Source: Alkalicaulis satelles
Lineage (GTDB): Bacteria > Pseudomonadota > Alphaproteobacteria > Caulobacterales > Maricaulaceae
DNA: 64,000 nt
Assembly (NCBI RefSeq): GCF_008630495.1
Contig: NZ_VWOJ01000001.1
Location: 868,001 to 932,000 of the forward strand
Direction: 5' to 3'
Below are positions 1-8,953 of this stretch, piece after piece; the stretch's first letter is position 1; every line of letters starts with the position of its first letter. The translations under genes and the position numbers were made by a program. The notes beneath the pieces are model-generated. The model worked only from the letters and a program-made list of their open reading frames with translations. It did not search any database and was not told the origin of the DNA.

Positions 1-405
1 GTGCTGGGTCTGCTGCTGGCCTCGGCGGGCCTGATCACGCTCCTGGTGGGCGGGATCGGGATCATGAACGTGATGCTGGTCTCGGTCACCGAGCGCACGC
101 GCGAGATCGGCTTGCGCCTGGCCGTGGGCGCGCGCCGGCGCGATATCCGCAACCAGTTCCTGATCGAATCGGTGGTGCTGTGTTCAGCCGGCGGCGTGAT
201 CGGGCTGGGCGCTGGCGTGGCGGTTGCGCGCGGGATTGAAGCCTTCGGCCCGGCCATGGGCCTGACCGGGCTTGCGGTGTCGGTGGACCCGTCAGTGGCG
301 CTGGTGGCTATTGGCGCGGCGGCGACAGTGGGCGTGCTGTTCGGCTTCTATCCGGCGATGCGCGCCAGCCGCCTCGACCCGATCGAGGCGCTGCGTCACG
401 AATAG
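1..405 (+). CDS. ABC transporter permease, MacB/FtsX type (C-terminal part, cut by window edge)
   Basis: This is the last 134 codons of a MacB-family ABC permease; the reading frame is open to the first base, so the true start lies outside the window. Three membrane segments are visible (about residues 2-26, 56-78 and 98-118). The conserved loop after the first helix reads ERTREIGLRLAVGARRRDI, and the protein ends in the usual motif GFYPAMRASRLDPIEALRHE. In this family the FtsX domain works with a partner ATPase, often in tripartite efflux or macrolide/lipoprotein export systems. The periplasmic domain and the ATPase are not visible, so the substrate cannot be inferred. Confidence 0.9.
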   Translation: MLGLLLASAGLITLLVGGIGIMNVMLVSVTERTREIGLRLAVGARRRDIRNQFLIESVVLCSAGGVIGLGAGVAVARGIEAFGPAMGLTGLAVSVDPSVALVAIGAAATVGVLFGFYPAMRASRLDPIEALRHE

Positions 406-414
406 CCCGGCTGA

Positions 415-732
415 TCAGCGGCGCGAGGCCGCCGTGATGACCCGCACCACAATCCAGATCGGCACCACGATCACAGCGCCCAGCAGAAGATACTGCACCG
501 CCCAGCGCAGCGTGCTGCCAATGGACTCGAAGAAGGCGCTCCAGGCCCGCGCCACGGCGCCGAAGAAGTCCACCCACAGCTCGGCCGGGTCGATCCGGAA
601 CGCCGCCAGCACCAGGCCGACCACCACGCACAGCACGACCAGCAGCACGATATCGCTGGGCTTGAAGGCCACCAGGCGCTGCAAAAAAGTGCGCCGGGCG
701 GGCGGGGGAAGCGTGTCCGGGGTCTGGCTCAT
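415..732 (-). CDS. Small integral membrane protein, DUF6460-like
   Basis: A 105-residue protein with a basic, proline-containing N terminus, a strong membrane helix at about residues 28-46 (DIVLLVVLCVVVGLVLAAF) and a second hydrophobic stretch at about 72-98 before a basic end. The conserved core around FRIDPAELWVDFFG resembles the alphaproteobacterial DUF6460 family, from memory only. A good ribosome-binding site (AGGAGA) lies 7 bases before the ATG. It converges on the permease gene with 9 bases between them. Function is unknown. Confidence 0.75.
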   Translation of the reverse strand: MSQTPDTLPPPARRTFLQRLVAFKPSDIVLLVVLCVVVGLVLAAFRIDPAELWVDFFGAVARAWSAFFESIGSTLRWAVQYLLLGAVIVVPIWIVVRVITAASRR

Positions 733-815
733 GATCGGCTCTCCTGTCCTTGAGCCCTATAAGCCATGAAACCCGAATGCGGCGCAATCGCGGCGCATCC
801 GGGTTTCGCCTGGCG

Positions 816-1988
816 TCAGGATGTCGAGCGCGGCTTGCGCGGCCGGCGGGACGGCGCAGACGCCGGCTTGTCCGCAGCCTTTTTCGCGGCAGGCTTGCGC
901 GCAGCCGGTTTCGCCGATGTCTTGGCGGCGGGCTTGGCCGCAGCCTTCGAGGCTGCGCCCGTCTTGGCCGCAGAGGCCGCGCGCGGCTTGCGCGTGGTCT
1001 TGCGCGCAGACGGCTCGGGGGCCGGCTCGGGCGCCGGCTCGGGCAGCGCCTCGGCGGGCGCCACATAGGTCAGCTTCGCTGCATGCTCGGCGGCGCTGGC
1101 GGCGGCTTTCATGATGGCGGGGCTGCGGGCGCCGGACGGCTTGCCTGGCGCGCCGCCATCCTTCTGGACCATGACGCGGTGCGGGAAGGGAATGGAGATG
1201 CCCGCCGCGTCAAACGCCAGCTTGATGCGCCGGTTCACGTCCCAGAACACCGGCCAGAAATCGGGCGCATTCACCCAGCCGCGCGCGAAGAAATCGATGG
1301 AGGAATCACCGAACTTGCCCACTTCGACGAACACCGCCGGATCCTTGTGTACCCGCTCGTCGGCTTCCAGCACATGGCGGATCACCTCGCGCGCCAGCTC
1401 CAGATCGGTGTCGTAATCCACCGAGAAGGTGAAATCGACGCGCCGGGTCTGATAGCCGGAAAAATTGGTGATCACATTGCCCCAGGCCCGGCCATTGGGA
1501 ACGATGATCTGCTTGTTATCGGGCGTGTTGAGCTCGGTCAGGAACAGATTGATGTCCTTGACCGTGCCCATGGTGCCGGAAATGTCGACGAAATCGCCGA
1601 TCTTGTAGGGGCGGAAGAACACGATCATCACGCCCGAGGCCACGTTGGACAGCGTGCCCTGAAGGGCCAGGCCCACCGCCAGCGTCATGGCGCCCAGTGC
1701 GGCCACAAGCGAAGTGGTCTCGACCCCGAAGCGCGTCAGAACGGCGATGATGACCACCGCGATGATGACGTATTTGACCACTGAGGCGAAGAACAGCGCC
1801 AGCGTGGTGTCGATGCGCGGATGCGCGATCGCCCAGGTGCGCACGCGCTTGGAAATGAAGCCCGCAACATAAAGGCCGGCGACGAGAATAAGAGCGGCCA
1901 GGGCCACGTTGGAAAGCACCGCAAGGCCAATACTGGCCATCATGTCGGTGAGCTGTTCGATATCGATATTCATGCCCGTGGCGTCCAT
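816..1988 (-). CDS. MscS-family mechanosensitive channel with lysine/alanine-rich tail
   Basis: A small-conductance mechanosensitive channel that should open under membrane tension to release solutes during hypo-osmotic shock. Three membrane helices occupy about residues 15-125; the pore helix and start of the beta domain are seen in GAMTLAVGLALQGTLSNVA and YKIGDFVDISG, followed by the cytoplasmic MscS fold to about residue 285. The start at 1988 is preferred over upstream codons because an AGAGGA site sits 8 bases before it and the protein begins just ahead of TM1. The last ~95 residues are low complexity, with many Lys-Pro-Ala steps such as AAKPAAKTSAKPAARKP, like histone H1 tails. That extension is not part of the MscS fold. 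Confidence 0.93.
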   Translation of the reverse strand: MDATGMNIDIEQLTDMMASIGLAVLSNVALAALILVAGLYVAGFISKRVRTWAIAHPRIDTTLALFFASVVKYVIIAVVIIAVLTRFGVETTSLVAALGAMTLAVGLALQGTLSNVASGVMIVFFRPYKIGDFVDISGTMGTVKDINLFLTELNTPDNKQIIVPNGRAWGNVITNFSGYQTRRVDFTFSVDYDTDLELAREVIRHVLEADERVHKDPAVFVEVGKFGDSSIDFFARGWVNAPDFWPVFWDVNRRIKLAFDAAGISIPFPHRVMVQKDGGAPGKPSGARSPAIMKAAASAAEHAAKLTYVAPAEALPEPAPEPAPEPSARKTTRKPRAASAAKTGAASKAAAKPAAKTSAKPAARKPAAKKAADKPASAPSRRPRKPRSTS

Positions 1989-2222
1989 GTGTGCGTCCTC
2001 TTCGCGGCAGGCTGCATTCAGGGCGCGGCTTGTAACAGGCAAGGCCGGTGATGCGAAGCGTGTTTTGACTTCCGGATGCACGCTGTCCGGACCCGGCCGC
2101 AAGCCGGGGCGCCCGGCGCGCCGTGCGCTCAATGCCAAACTCATACAGCACAAGGAAAATTAACCCGCTTGCGCTATCAAGCGCCAAAGCCCGGCAACAG
2201 GGCGCCTGGTGGGTGGATATCC

Positions 2223-4289
2223 ATGCGCGTTTTTTCATGCCTCTTCACAGAGCATAATCTGTGGTTTGTGCTTCTGGCCGCCGTCATGTGCGTGCTGGGC
2301 GCCACGATCACCATCAGGCTTTACCGGCTGGTCAGCGGCGCCCGGGGCGCGGCCCGGCTGGGCTGGGCCTTCCTGGCCGCGGTGTGCGCAGGCGCAGCGG
2401 TATGGACCACCCATTTCATCGCCATGCTGGGCTATGAGCCCGGCGTGCCGGTGCAGCTCGACCCCGGGCTGACCATTGCCTCGGGCCTGATCGCCATCTT
2501 CGGCAGCGGCCTGGCCTTCCTGATCGCCGGCAGCTTCTCCGGCCGTGTCTTTCACGCACTGGGCGGTGCGGTGTTCGGCCTGACGGTGGCCGCCATGCAT
2601 TTCACAGGCATGTTCGCCTACCGCGTGGACGGAATCGTCAGCTGGGACATGGCCTATATCGCCGCCGCCATCGCCCTGTCCGCCGGTTTTGGCGCCGCTG
2701 CGCTCTATGTGGCGCCCAACTGGAAGGGCGGCTGGCGCTGCATGATCCCGTCGCTGTTGATGGTGGCGGGCATTGTCTCGCTGCACTTCACCGGCATGGC
2801 CGCCTTCATTGTGACGCCGCTGGAGGGCGTCGAGACCGGGGCGGACAGCCCGGCTTTCACCGCCATGGCCATCGCCGTGGCGATCGCGGGCTTTCTCATT
2901 CTGGGCACGGGCGTGGCCACCTATTTCATCGAACAGCGCATGCGCGAGGCGTCCGAGGACAAGCTGCGCCACATGGCCCTGCACGATCCCCTGACCGGCC
3001 TGCCCAACCGCACCAGCTTCAATGCCCGCCTGGACGCCCGCCTGGACGGGCCGCTGGCCCATGAAACGGCGATCATCGCCATCGATCTCAACCGCTTCAA
3101 GGAAATCAATGACAGCTGGGGCCATGCGGCGGGCGACCAGGTGCTGACAGTTCTGGCCGAGCGCCTGCGCAAGTTCGACGGCGCGCGCCATTTCGCCGCC
3201 CGGCTGGGCGGGGACGAGTTCTGCATGATCCTCAAGACCGCCGACGTTCAAGAGCTCGAGACTCTGGTTCAGGCGCTGGAGAACGAGTTCAACCGGCCTG
3301 TCCAGTGCGGTGATCTGGAGGCGGCGGCGGGCGCCAGCATCGGCGTGGCCATCTTCCCGCGCGACGGCGACACCCGCGATGCGCTGGCGCGAAACGCCGA
3401 TCTGGCCATGTACAAGGCCAAGGCCGATCCGCTGACCAATATCTGCTTCTACGATCCGGCGCTGGGCGAAGCCGTGCGCGAAAGCCGCGCGCTGGCCAGC
3501 GATCTGCGTCAGGCCATCGAGTCAGATCAGCTGACCTTGCACTACCAGGTGCAGACCTCCATCGGGTCCGGGGAGATACGCGGCTATGAGGCGCTGTTGC
3601 GCTGGACCCATCCTGAACGGGGCAATATCCCCCCCTCCCGGTTCATCCCGCTGGCCGAGGCCAATGGCCTGATCCTGCAACTGGGCGACTGGGTGCTGCG
3701 CCGCGCCTGTCTGGATGCGGCCGCCTGGCCGAGCCACCTGAAGGTCGCGGTCAATCTGTCAGCCATCCAGCTGACCCATATCGCCCTGCCCCAGCAGATC
3801 CATCAGGTGCTCATCGAGACCGGGCTGCCGCCTGCGCGCCTGGAGATCGAACTGACCGAGACCGCGCTGATCAAGGACAAGGCCCAGTCGCTCCATATCA
3901 TGCGCCAGATCAAGGCGCTGGGCGTATCCATCGCGCTGGATGATTTCGGCACGGGCTATTCCTCGCTGGACACGCTGCGCACCTTCCCGTTCGACAAGAT
4001 CAAGCTGGACAAGTCCTTCACCGACGAGCTGAAAACCGACCCGCGCTCGCTGGCGGTGGTGCGCGCCGTGCTGACGCTGGCCCGGAGCCTGGGCATTCCG
4101 GTGCTGGCCGAAGGCATCGAGACGGTTGAACAGCTCGAGCTGCTGCGCATCGAGCATTGCGATGAAGGCCAGGGCTATCTGCTGGGCCGGCCTGCGCCCA
4201 AAGACGTGGTCAGCCAGCTGGGACAGCGCATCGAGGTCGGAGGCGCGCCGCAGCCGGCTCAAGCGCCGGCGCCGGCGAAACGCGCCTAG
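2223..4289 (+). CDS. Cyclic-di-GMP signalling protein, MHYT-GGDEF-EAL
   Basis: A 688-residue membrane-bound diguanylate cyclase/phosphodiesterase. The N-terminal ~245 residues form the seven-helix MHYT sensor, with its repeated motifs WTTHFIAML, AAMHFTGMF and VSLHFTGMA; this domain is proposed to bind copper and sense a diatomic gas. A GGDEF domain follows, with intact GGDEF at residues 329-333, then an EAL domain with GYEALLRW (EAL 456-458) and the later DDFGTGYSSL. Both catalytic signatures are intact, so it may make and degrade c-di-GMP. I see no RxxD inhibitory site five residues before GGDEF. The start at 2223 puts the first helix at the N terminus. Its stop codon overlaps that of amn on the other strand. 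Confidence 0.95.
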   Translation: MRVFSCLFTEHNLWFVLLAAVMCVLGATITIRLYRLVSGARGAARLGWAFLAAVCAGAAVWTTHFIAMLGYEPGVPVQLDPGLTIASGLIAIFGSGLAFLIAGSFSGRVFHALGGAVFGLTVAAMHFTGMFAYRVDGIVSWDMAYIAAAIALSAGFGAAALYVAPNWKGGWRCMIPSLLMVAGIVSLHFTGMAAFIVTPLEGVETGADSPAFTAMAIAVAIAGFLILGTGVATYFIEQRMREASEDKLRHMALHDPLTGLPNRTSFNARLDARLDGPLAHETAIIAIDLNRFKEINDSWGHAAGDQVLTVLAERLRKFDGARHFAARLGGDEFCMILKTADVQELETLVQALENEFNRPVQCGDLEAAAGASIGVAIFPRDGDTRDALARNADLAMYKAKADPLTNICFYDPALGEAVRESRALASDLRQAIESDQLTLHYQVQTSIGSGEIRGYEALLRWTHPERGNIPPSRFIPLAEANGLILQLGDWVLRRACLDAAAWPSHLKVAVNLSAIQLTHIALPQQIHQVLIETGLPPARLEIELTETALIKDKAQSLHIMRQIKALGVSIALDDFGTGYSSLDTLRTFPFDKIKLDKSFTDELKTDPRSLAVVRAVLTLARSLGIPVLAEGIETVEQLELLRIEHCDEGQGYLLGRPAPKDVVSQLGQRIEVGGAPQPAQAPAPAKRA

Positions 4290-5797
4290 CGGAAGGGCGG
4301 CTCGTCGAAGCTTCTCAGCTTGCGCGAATGCAGGGCGGCCGAGCCCTCGCGCTTGAGAATCTCAATCGCCTCGATGCCTGCGGCCAGGTGCTCTGACACC
4401 GAGCGCTGGTAGAAGCGGTTGGCCGCCCCGGGCAGTTTCAGCTCGCCATGCAGCGGCTTGTCGGAGACGCACAAAAGCGTGCCGTAGGGCACGCGCAGGC
4501 GAAAGCCGTTGGCCGCAATGGTGGCGCTTTCCATGTCCACCGCGATGGAGCGCGACTGGTTGATGCGCCGCGCTTCCTGATAATAGCGCAGCTCCCAGTT
4601 CCGGTCGGCATAGGTCACCACCGTGCCGGTGCGCAGGCGGCGCTTGAGCGCCTCGCCCTTGTCGCCGCTGACCGACTCCACCGCCTTGTGCAGCGCCATC
4701 TGGATCTCGGCGATGGGCGGGATGGGAATCTCCACCGGCAGATCGCGGTCCAGCACGCTGTCATAGCGCAAGTATGCGTGGGCCAGCACGTAATCGCCCA
4801 GGCGCTGGGAATGACGCAGCCCCCCGCAATGGCCGACCATGAGCCAGCATTCGGGCCGCAGCACCGCCAGGTGATCGGTGATGTTCTTGGCGTTCGACGG
4901 CCCCACCCCGATATTGACCAGGGTGATGCCCCGCCCGTTCGGCGCCATCAGGTGATAGGCCGGCATCTGGAAGCGCTGCCAGTGCGCGCCCATGACCTGG
5001 CCCAGCGCGTCGGGGGTATCGGCGTCCACGCGCACCAGGCCCGCCGCCGACAGGGCGGTGTAGTCATTATCCTCCTGGAGCTGGCGCACGGCCCATTCCA
5101 CGAAGGCGTCCACATAGCGGTGATAGTTGGTGAACAAGATGAAGTCCTGCACGTCCTCGAACGGCGTGCCGGTATAGTGGCGCAGGCGCTGCAGCGAATA
5201 ATCGGTGCGCGCCGCATCAAACAGCAGAAGCGGGCGCGGACGGCCCGGCTTCGAGGGGCGCTCGCCATTGGGCAGGGCGTCGTCGATATTGGCCAGATCG
5301 GCATAGGGGAAATGACGCACCAGCTCGGCCGGGCTCACCTCGTCCAGATCGAGATCACTGCCGTCCAGCACATAGGAGAACGGAATCTCCTGGGTGGACA
5401 GCCCGGTCTCGATCACCACCGGATACTCGTCGGCCAGAAGCTGGATCTGTTCGGTCAGATAGCGCCGGAACAGCGCAGGATGGGTGATGGTGTTGGCGTA
5501 GACGCCCGCTTCGGAGAACTTGCCGAAGGCCCGGCTGACCGGCGGGACCGGCCCTTCGGGCTGATAGGTGATGCGCAGTTCGGGATAGGCGAAGGCGCCC
5601 CCGGCCCGGGCCGCCGCCGCGGGCGGGGTTCCGTCCTTGAGATAGGAGCGGAGCGCATCGCGCAGATGGTTGACCGAGGCGTCATACAGCGCGCACAGGC
5701 GGTCAACGGCGCAAGCCGCGTCCGGCGCCGCTTCAAAACTCGCCAGAACCGCGTCCGGCGCGACCGCCTTGGCCAGCGACAAGGGCTCAGTCCTCAC
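4286..5797 (-). CDS. amn: AMP nucleosidase
   Basis: Hydrolyses AMP to adenine and ribose 5-phosphate, regulating the cytoplasmic adenylate pool. The 503-residue length and two-part architecture fit the family: an N-terminal AMP nucleosidase domain (to about residue 180, with GKFSEAGVYANTITHP) and a C-terminal nucleoside phosphorylase-like domain with LMVGHCGGLRHSQRLGDYVL and the ribose-binding stretch VDMESATIAANG. The GTG start at 5797 lies inside the end of the upstream small gene (11-base overlap), so translation is probably coupled. The 3' end overlaps the c-di-GMP gene by 4 bases in a palindromic CTAG. Confidence 0.95.
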   Translation of the reverse strand: MRTEPLSLAKAVAPDAVLASFEAAPDAACAVDRLCALYDASVNHLRDALRSYLKDGTPPAAAARAGGAFAYPELRITYQPEGPVPPVSRAFGKFSEAGVYANTITHPALFRRYLTEQIQLLADEYPVVIETGLSTQEIPFSYVLDGSDLDLDEVSPAELVRHFPYADLANIDDALPNGERPSKPGRPRPLLLFDAARTDYSLQRLRHYTGTPFEDVQDFILFTNYHRYVDAFVEWAVRQLQEDNDYTALSAAGLVRVDADTPDALGQVMGAHWQRFQMPAYHLMAPNGRGITLVNIGVGPSNAKNITDHLAVLRPECWLMVGHCGGLRHSQRLGDYVLAHAYLRYDSVLDRDLPVEIPIPPIAEIQMALHKAVESVSGDKGEALKRRLRTGTVVTYADRNWELRYYQEARRINQSRSIAVDMESATIAANGFRLRVPYGTLLCVSDKPLHGELKLPGAANRFYQRSVSEHLAAGIEAIEILKREGSAALHSRKLRSFDEPPFR

Positions 5798-5999
5798 GCT
5801 TGACGAAGGTCACGGTGAACAGCGGTTCGCCGTCGAAGGCCGGGCGGGTCTTGCCGTCCTCGTCGATGATCTCGAACACGGTGGGCTCGATGCGCCCTTC
5901 CATGCGGTAGCCGCGCTCGGCCATGTGACCGCGGTGGAACTCCAGCGCCGCAGCCGAGAAGGTCTTGGCGAGATAGGTGATGCGGTGGGGTTCGGCCAT
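5787..5999 (-). CDS. Small soluble protein coupled to amn
   Basis: A 70-residue protein that I do not recognise. It starts MAEPHRITYLAKTF, has no signal peptide or membrane segment, and alternates short helical and beta-prone stretches ending in PLFTVTFVKRED. A strong ribosome-binding site (AAGGAGA, 6 bases before the ATG) and the 11-base overlap with the amn start support real translation. The coupling suggests a role alongside AMP nucleosidase, perhaps as a regulator or partner; this is inference from context only. Confidence 0.75.
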   Translation of the reverse strand: MAEPHRITYLAKTFSAAALEFHRGHMAERGYRMEGRIEPTVFEIIDEDGKTRPAFDGEPLFTVTFVKRED

Positions 6000-6081
6000 G
6001 GCGGTCTCCTTGAGGCGAAGGGGCGTTTAAAGCCAGTCCTACCCGCTTCGCGGGCGCTTACCAAGCCCTGGCGTGCGGCGT

Positions 6082-7026
6082 TCAGATGCGGCTGCGCGCC
6101 CCGGCGGCCTCATCGATGCGCAGGGCGGTCTCCAGCGCCAGCCAGCCCGCTTCGCCGTCCGCCGCAGGCCCGCCTGCACCGCTCCCGCGCACCGCATCCA
6201 GAAAGGCGGCCACATTGGCGCCCAGGCTGTCGCGCGCTTCGGGCGCATCGGCGAAATCAGGGTTCAGGGCCAGCCCGCCCTGGCTGTCGAAGGTCTTGGC
6301 GATGAAGTCCACGCGCACATGGGCGCCGCCCTGATAGCCGATCTCCATCACCCGGTCGCGCGCCTCGGCGACCCGGCTGGATTCCAGCTCCGCCACAAGG
6401 CCGCCAGGGAAGCTGAGGCGGCAGCGGATATGATCGGCGAGCCCGGCGCGGCCCGCGTCCATCTGCGCGTCCACCCGGTCCGGCGCCGAACCGGCCAGCG
6501 CCAGCACCAGGTCGATATCGTGGATCATCAGATCCAGCGTCACCGACACATCCAGATTGCGCGCGCTGGGCACGCCCATGCGCCGGGCGGAAAGGGTTTG
6601 CGCATGCGGCAGATCGCCGAACAGACCCATGGCGTTGAAGACAAAGCGTTCCTGATGGCCGACCCGCAGCACCAGGCCGCGCGCGCGGGCCAGATCCGCC
6701 AGAGCGCGCGCCTCCTCCAGCGTCGCGGCCAGCGGTTTTTCCACCAGCACCGCCCGGTCCGCCAGCAGCGCCCGGCGCACCGCGTCATGATGGAAGATGG
6801 CCGGGCTGGCGACCGTGATCACGTCGCACGACTCGATCAGCCCTTGCAGGCTGTCAAAGGCTTTGCCGCCATGGGCCTCGCTGACAGCGCCCGCCCGGTC
6901 GGAGACCGGATCGAACACGCCCTGGAAGCTGACGCCCGGCGCAGAGGCGTATTTGCCGGCGTGATATCCGCCGAACACGCCCGCGCCCACGACCCCGGCG
7001 CGCAAGGGAGAAGATGTCTGGTTCAT
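6082..7026 (-). CDS. Gfo/Idh/MocA-family NAD(P)-dependent oxidoreductase
   Basis: A dehydrogenase of the glucose-fructose oxidoreductase/inositol dehydrogenase fold. The N-terminal Rossmann motif is GVVGAGVFGGYHAGKY and the substrate-site lysine lies in EKPLAATLEEA; a histidine and aspartate for catalysis fit the later MIHDIDLVLAL. About 314 residues is a usual length. The ATG at 7026 is preferred; a GTG four codons upstream (7038) is the alternative. Many members with this architecture act on sugars or UDP-sugars, or as biliverdin reductase-like enzymes; the substrate cannot be told from the sequence. It is a single gene, divergent from the oxidoreductase at 7143. Confidence 0.88.
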   Translation of the reverse strand: MNQTSSPLRAGVVGAGVFGGYHAGKYASAPGVSFQGVFDPVSDRAGAVSEAHGGKAFDSLQGLIESCDVITVASPAIFHHDAVRRALLADRAVLVEKPLAATLEEARALADLARARGLVLRVGHQERFVFNAMGLFGDLPHAQTLSARRMGVPSARNLDVSVTLDLMIHDIDLVLALAGSAPDRVDAQMDAGRAGLADHIRCRLSFPGGLVAELESSRVAEARDRVMEIGYQGGAHVRVDFIAKTFDSQGGLALNPDFADAPEARDSLGANVAAFLDAVRGSGAGGPAADGEAGWLALETALRIDEAAGARSRI

Positions 7027-7142
7027 AGCCCAGCGCACCTAGCCCAGCCCGGCCCCGCCTGCAACAGGCTTGCAGGGCGTGTGCTGGCGTCTAGGATCGC
7101 GCGTGATTCACATTCGCCCCGATCCGCCAGGAGACTGACCCC

Positions 7143-8144
7143 ATGAAATCTCGCGAAATCCGCCTCGTGCGCCATTTCACCGGCCCGGTGAAGCCGGACT
7201 ATTTCGAACTGGCTGAAGTGGAGCTGCCCGAACCCGGCGCGGGCGAGGTGCGGGTGCGCAACGCTTTCCTGTCAGTCGATCCCTATATGCGCGGGCGCAT
7301 GATCGGGGTGAAAACCTATGTCGATCCGTTCCAGCCGGGTCAGCCCATGGACGGCGGCGCTGTCGGGCAGGTGGTGGACTCCAAGGCTGACGGCTTTGCG
7401 CCCGGCGACTGGGTGATGAGCATGCATGGCTGGCGCGAGGGCTACACCGCCCCGGCCGCCGGGCTGATGAAAATCGACGCCTCGCTCCTGCCCGCCCAGG
7501 CCTATCTGGGGATCGCCGGCATGCCCGGCCTGACCGCCTATGCGGGCCTCAAGCGCATGATCGGTCTCAAAGAGGGCGAGACGCTGTGGATGAGCGCAGG
7601 CGCGGGCGCGGTCGGCACGGCGGGCATCCAGTTCGCCAAGGCCATGGGCGCCCATGTCATCGCCACCGCCGGCGGGCCGGACAAGACCGCCTTCTGCCGC
7701 TCCATCGGCGCTGACGCTGTCGTCGACTACAAGGCCGAGAGCGATCTGGCCGGGGCGCTGCGCGCCGCGGCCAAGCCTTTTGGCGGGATCGACGCCTATT
7801 ATGAGAATGTGGGCGGCGACCATCTCCAGGCGGCGCTGGACGTGATCAAGCCCTTCGGGCGTATCGCGGCATGCGGGATGATTGCGCGCTATAATGACGA
7901 TACCCCGGCGCCCGGCCCGTCCAACCTGACCCAGATCGTGGCCAAGAAGCTGACCATTCGCGGCTTCATCGTCACCGATCATTTTGACATGCAAGGCGAG
8001 TTCATCGCCGATCTGTCGCGCTGGATAGGCGCCGGCCAGGTGCGCCTGCATGACACGGTCTATGAAGGAATAGAGCGCACGCCCGACGCCTTCATGGGCC
8101 TGTTCACCGGCGCCAATACCGGCAAGATGCTGGTCAAGCTGTGA
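7143..8144 (+). CDS. NADP-dependent oxidoreductase, CurA/leukotriene B4 dehydrogenase type
   Basis: A zinc-independent medium-chain reductase of the curcumin reductase/alkenal reductase group, which reduces activated carbon-carbon double bonds with NADPH. Visible hallmarks are LSVDPYMRGRM near the N terminus, the nucleotide-binding motif AGAGAVGTAGIQFAKAMGAHVIA around residue 160, and YYENVGGDHLQAALD. The 333-residue length is typical. AGGAGA stands 9 bases before the ATG. Its stop overlaps the start of the thioesterase gene by 4 bases, so the two are one operon. Confidence 0.93.
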   Translation: MKSREIRLVRHFTGPVKPDYFELAEVELPEPGAGEVRVRNAFLSVDPYMRGRMIGVKTYVDPFQPGQPMDGGAVGQVVDSKADGFAPGDWVMSMHGWREGYTAPAAGLMKIDASLLPAQAYLGIAGMPGLTAYAGLKRMIGLKEGETLWMSAGAGAVGTAGIQFAKAMGAHVIATAGGPDKTAFCRSIGADAVVDYKAESDLAGALRAAAKPFGGIDAYYENVGGDHLQAALDVIKPFGRIAACGMIARYNDDTPAPGPSNLTQIVAKKLTIRGFIVTDHFDMQGEFIADLSRWIGAGQVRLHDTVYEGIERTPDAFMGLFTGANTGKMLVKL

Positions 8145-8563
8145 GCGGAGCCATCCCGGCTGCAGACCTGAACCAGGCCGGCAAGGGCAAGCTGCCCGAG
8201 CTGATCGGCCTGGATGTGACGCTGTCTGAATACGGCCGCGCCGCAGGACGGCTGGCCGTGCGCGAGGCCTTGCTGGCGCCCAACGGGTATCTCCATGCCG
8301 CCAGCGTCATCGCGCTGGCCGACACGCTGGCGGGCTATGGCGCCATGTCCAGCCTGCCCGAGGGCGCCTACGCCTTCACCACAGTGGAGCTGAAATCGAA
8401 TTTCCTGGGCACGGCGCGCGAGGGCGTGGTGCTGGGCGAGGCGGTGCTGGTCCATGGCGGGCGCACCACCCAGCTCTGGGACGCGACAGTCTGGCGCCAG
8501 GGCCAGGAACAACGCCCCATCGCCCTGTTCCGCTGCACCCAGATGATCCTCTATCCGCGCTGA
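8141..8563 (+). CDS. PaaI-family hotdog thioesterase
   Basis: A 140-residue single-domain hotdog protein predicted to hydrolyse acyl-CoA thioesters in the cytoplasm. The family signature is visible as PNGYLHAASVIALADTLAGYGA followed by TTVELKSNFLGTAREG. It uses a GTG start within a GTGA overlap with the upstream reductase, which indicates translational coupling and suggests that both act on related acyl or enoyl substrates. The physiological thioester is unknown. Confidence 0.9.
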   Translation: MSGAIPAADLNQAGKGKLPELIGLDVTLSEYGRAAGRLAVREALLAPNGYLHAASVIALADTLAGYGAMSSLPEGAYAFTTVELKSNFLGTAREGVVLGEAVLVHGGRTTQLWDATVWRQGQEQRPIALFRCTQMILYPR

Positions 8564-8742
8564 AGCGCGCCCGCGCGCAATAACCGGCCCAGTGCGAACC
8601 CGCCCACGCATGCGCCCACCAGCGCGGCGAGCAGCGCATTGTCGAACATATGGACGAAGCCGGCATAGGCCAGGCACGCCGCCGCGACCGCGAATCCCGC
8701 CGCCGCCACCCTGTTCAGCCATGAGACATGTGTGCGTTTCAT
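8551..8742 (-). CDS. Putative small membrane protein
   Basis: A possible 63-residue protein beginning MKRTHVSWLNRVAAAGF, with two hydrophobic segments (about residues 10-27 and 33-52) separated by a short turn and a basic end. It converges on the thioesterase gene with a 13-base overlap. There is no clear ribosome-binding site before the ATG at 8742 or the longer alternative at 8778. I keep it because the membrane pattern is coherent. It could be spurious. Confidence 0.4.
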   Translation of the reverse strand: MKRTHVSWLNRVAAAGFAVAAACLAYAGFVHMFDNALLAALVGACVGGFALGRLLRAGALQRG

Positions 8743-8832
8743 GTTTCCCAACCAGCAAGGAGCGGGCCGATTGACCATGTTTTGTTTACCATACGGACCA
8801 ATTGCTGCGCCTGCACGCTGCCAAAATCAGCG

Positions 8833-8914
8833 GAATCGCCTGTATTGCCTTGCATTGGCGCGCCAGAATCGCGCTTGATGCCTTGCGTTCAACACCGGCG
8901 CGCCGTTGCGATTC
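8833..8914 (+). promoter_or_regulatory. Cluster of three GANTC (CcrM) sites upstream of HU
   Basis: GAATC at 8833-8837, GAATC at 8866-8870 and GATTC at 8910-8914 lie in the 175-base leader of the HU gene. A CcrM methyltransferase gene is present at 48239, so these sites should be methylated. In high-GC DNA the motif is expected less than once in this length, so promoter control by methylation state is possible. Confidence 0.45.
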
Positions 8915-8953
8915 CCGCTTCGGCGGCCCCATAACCGAAGGGGGGATCCCTCA

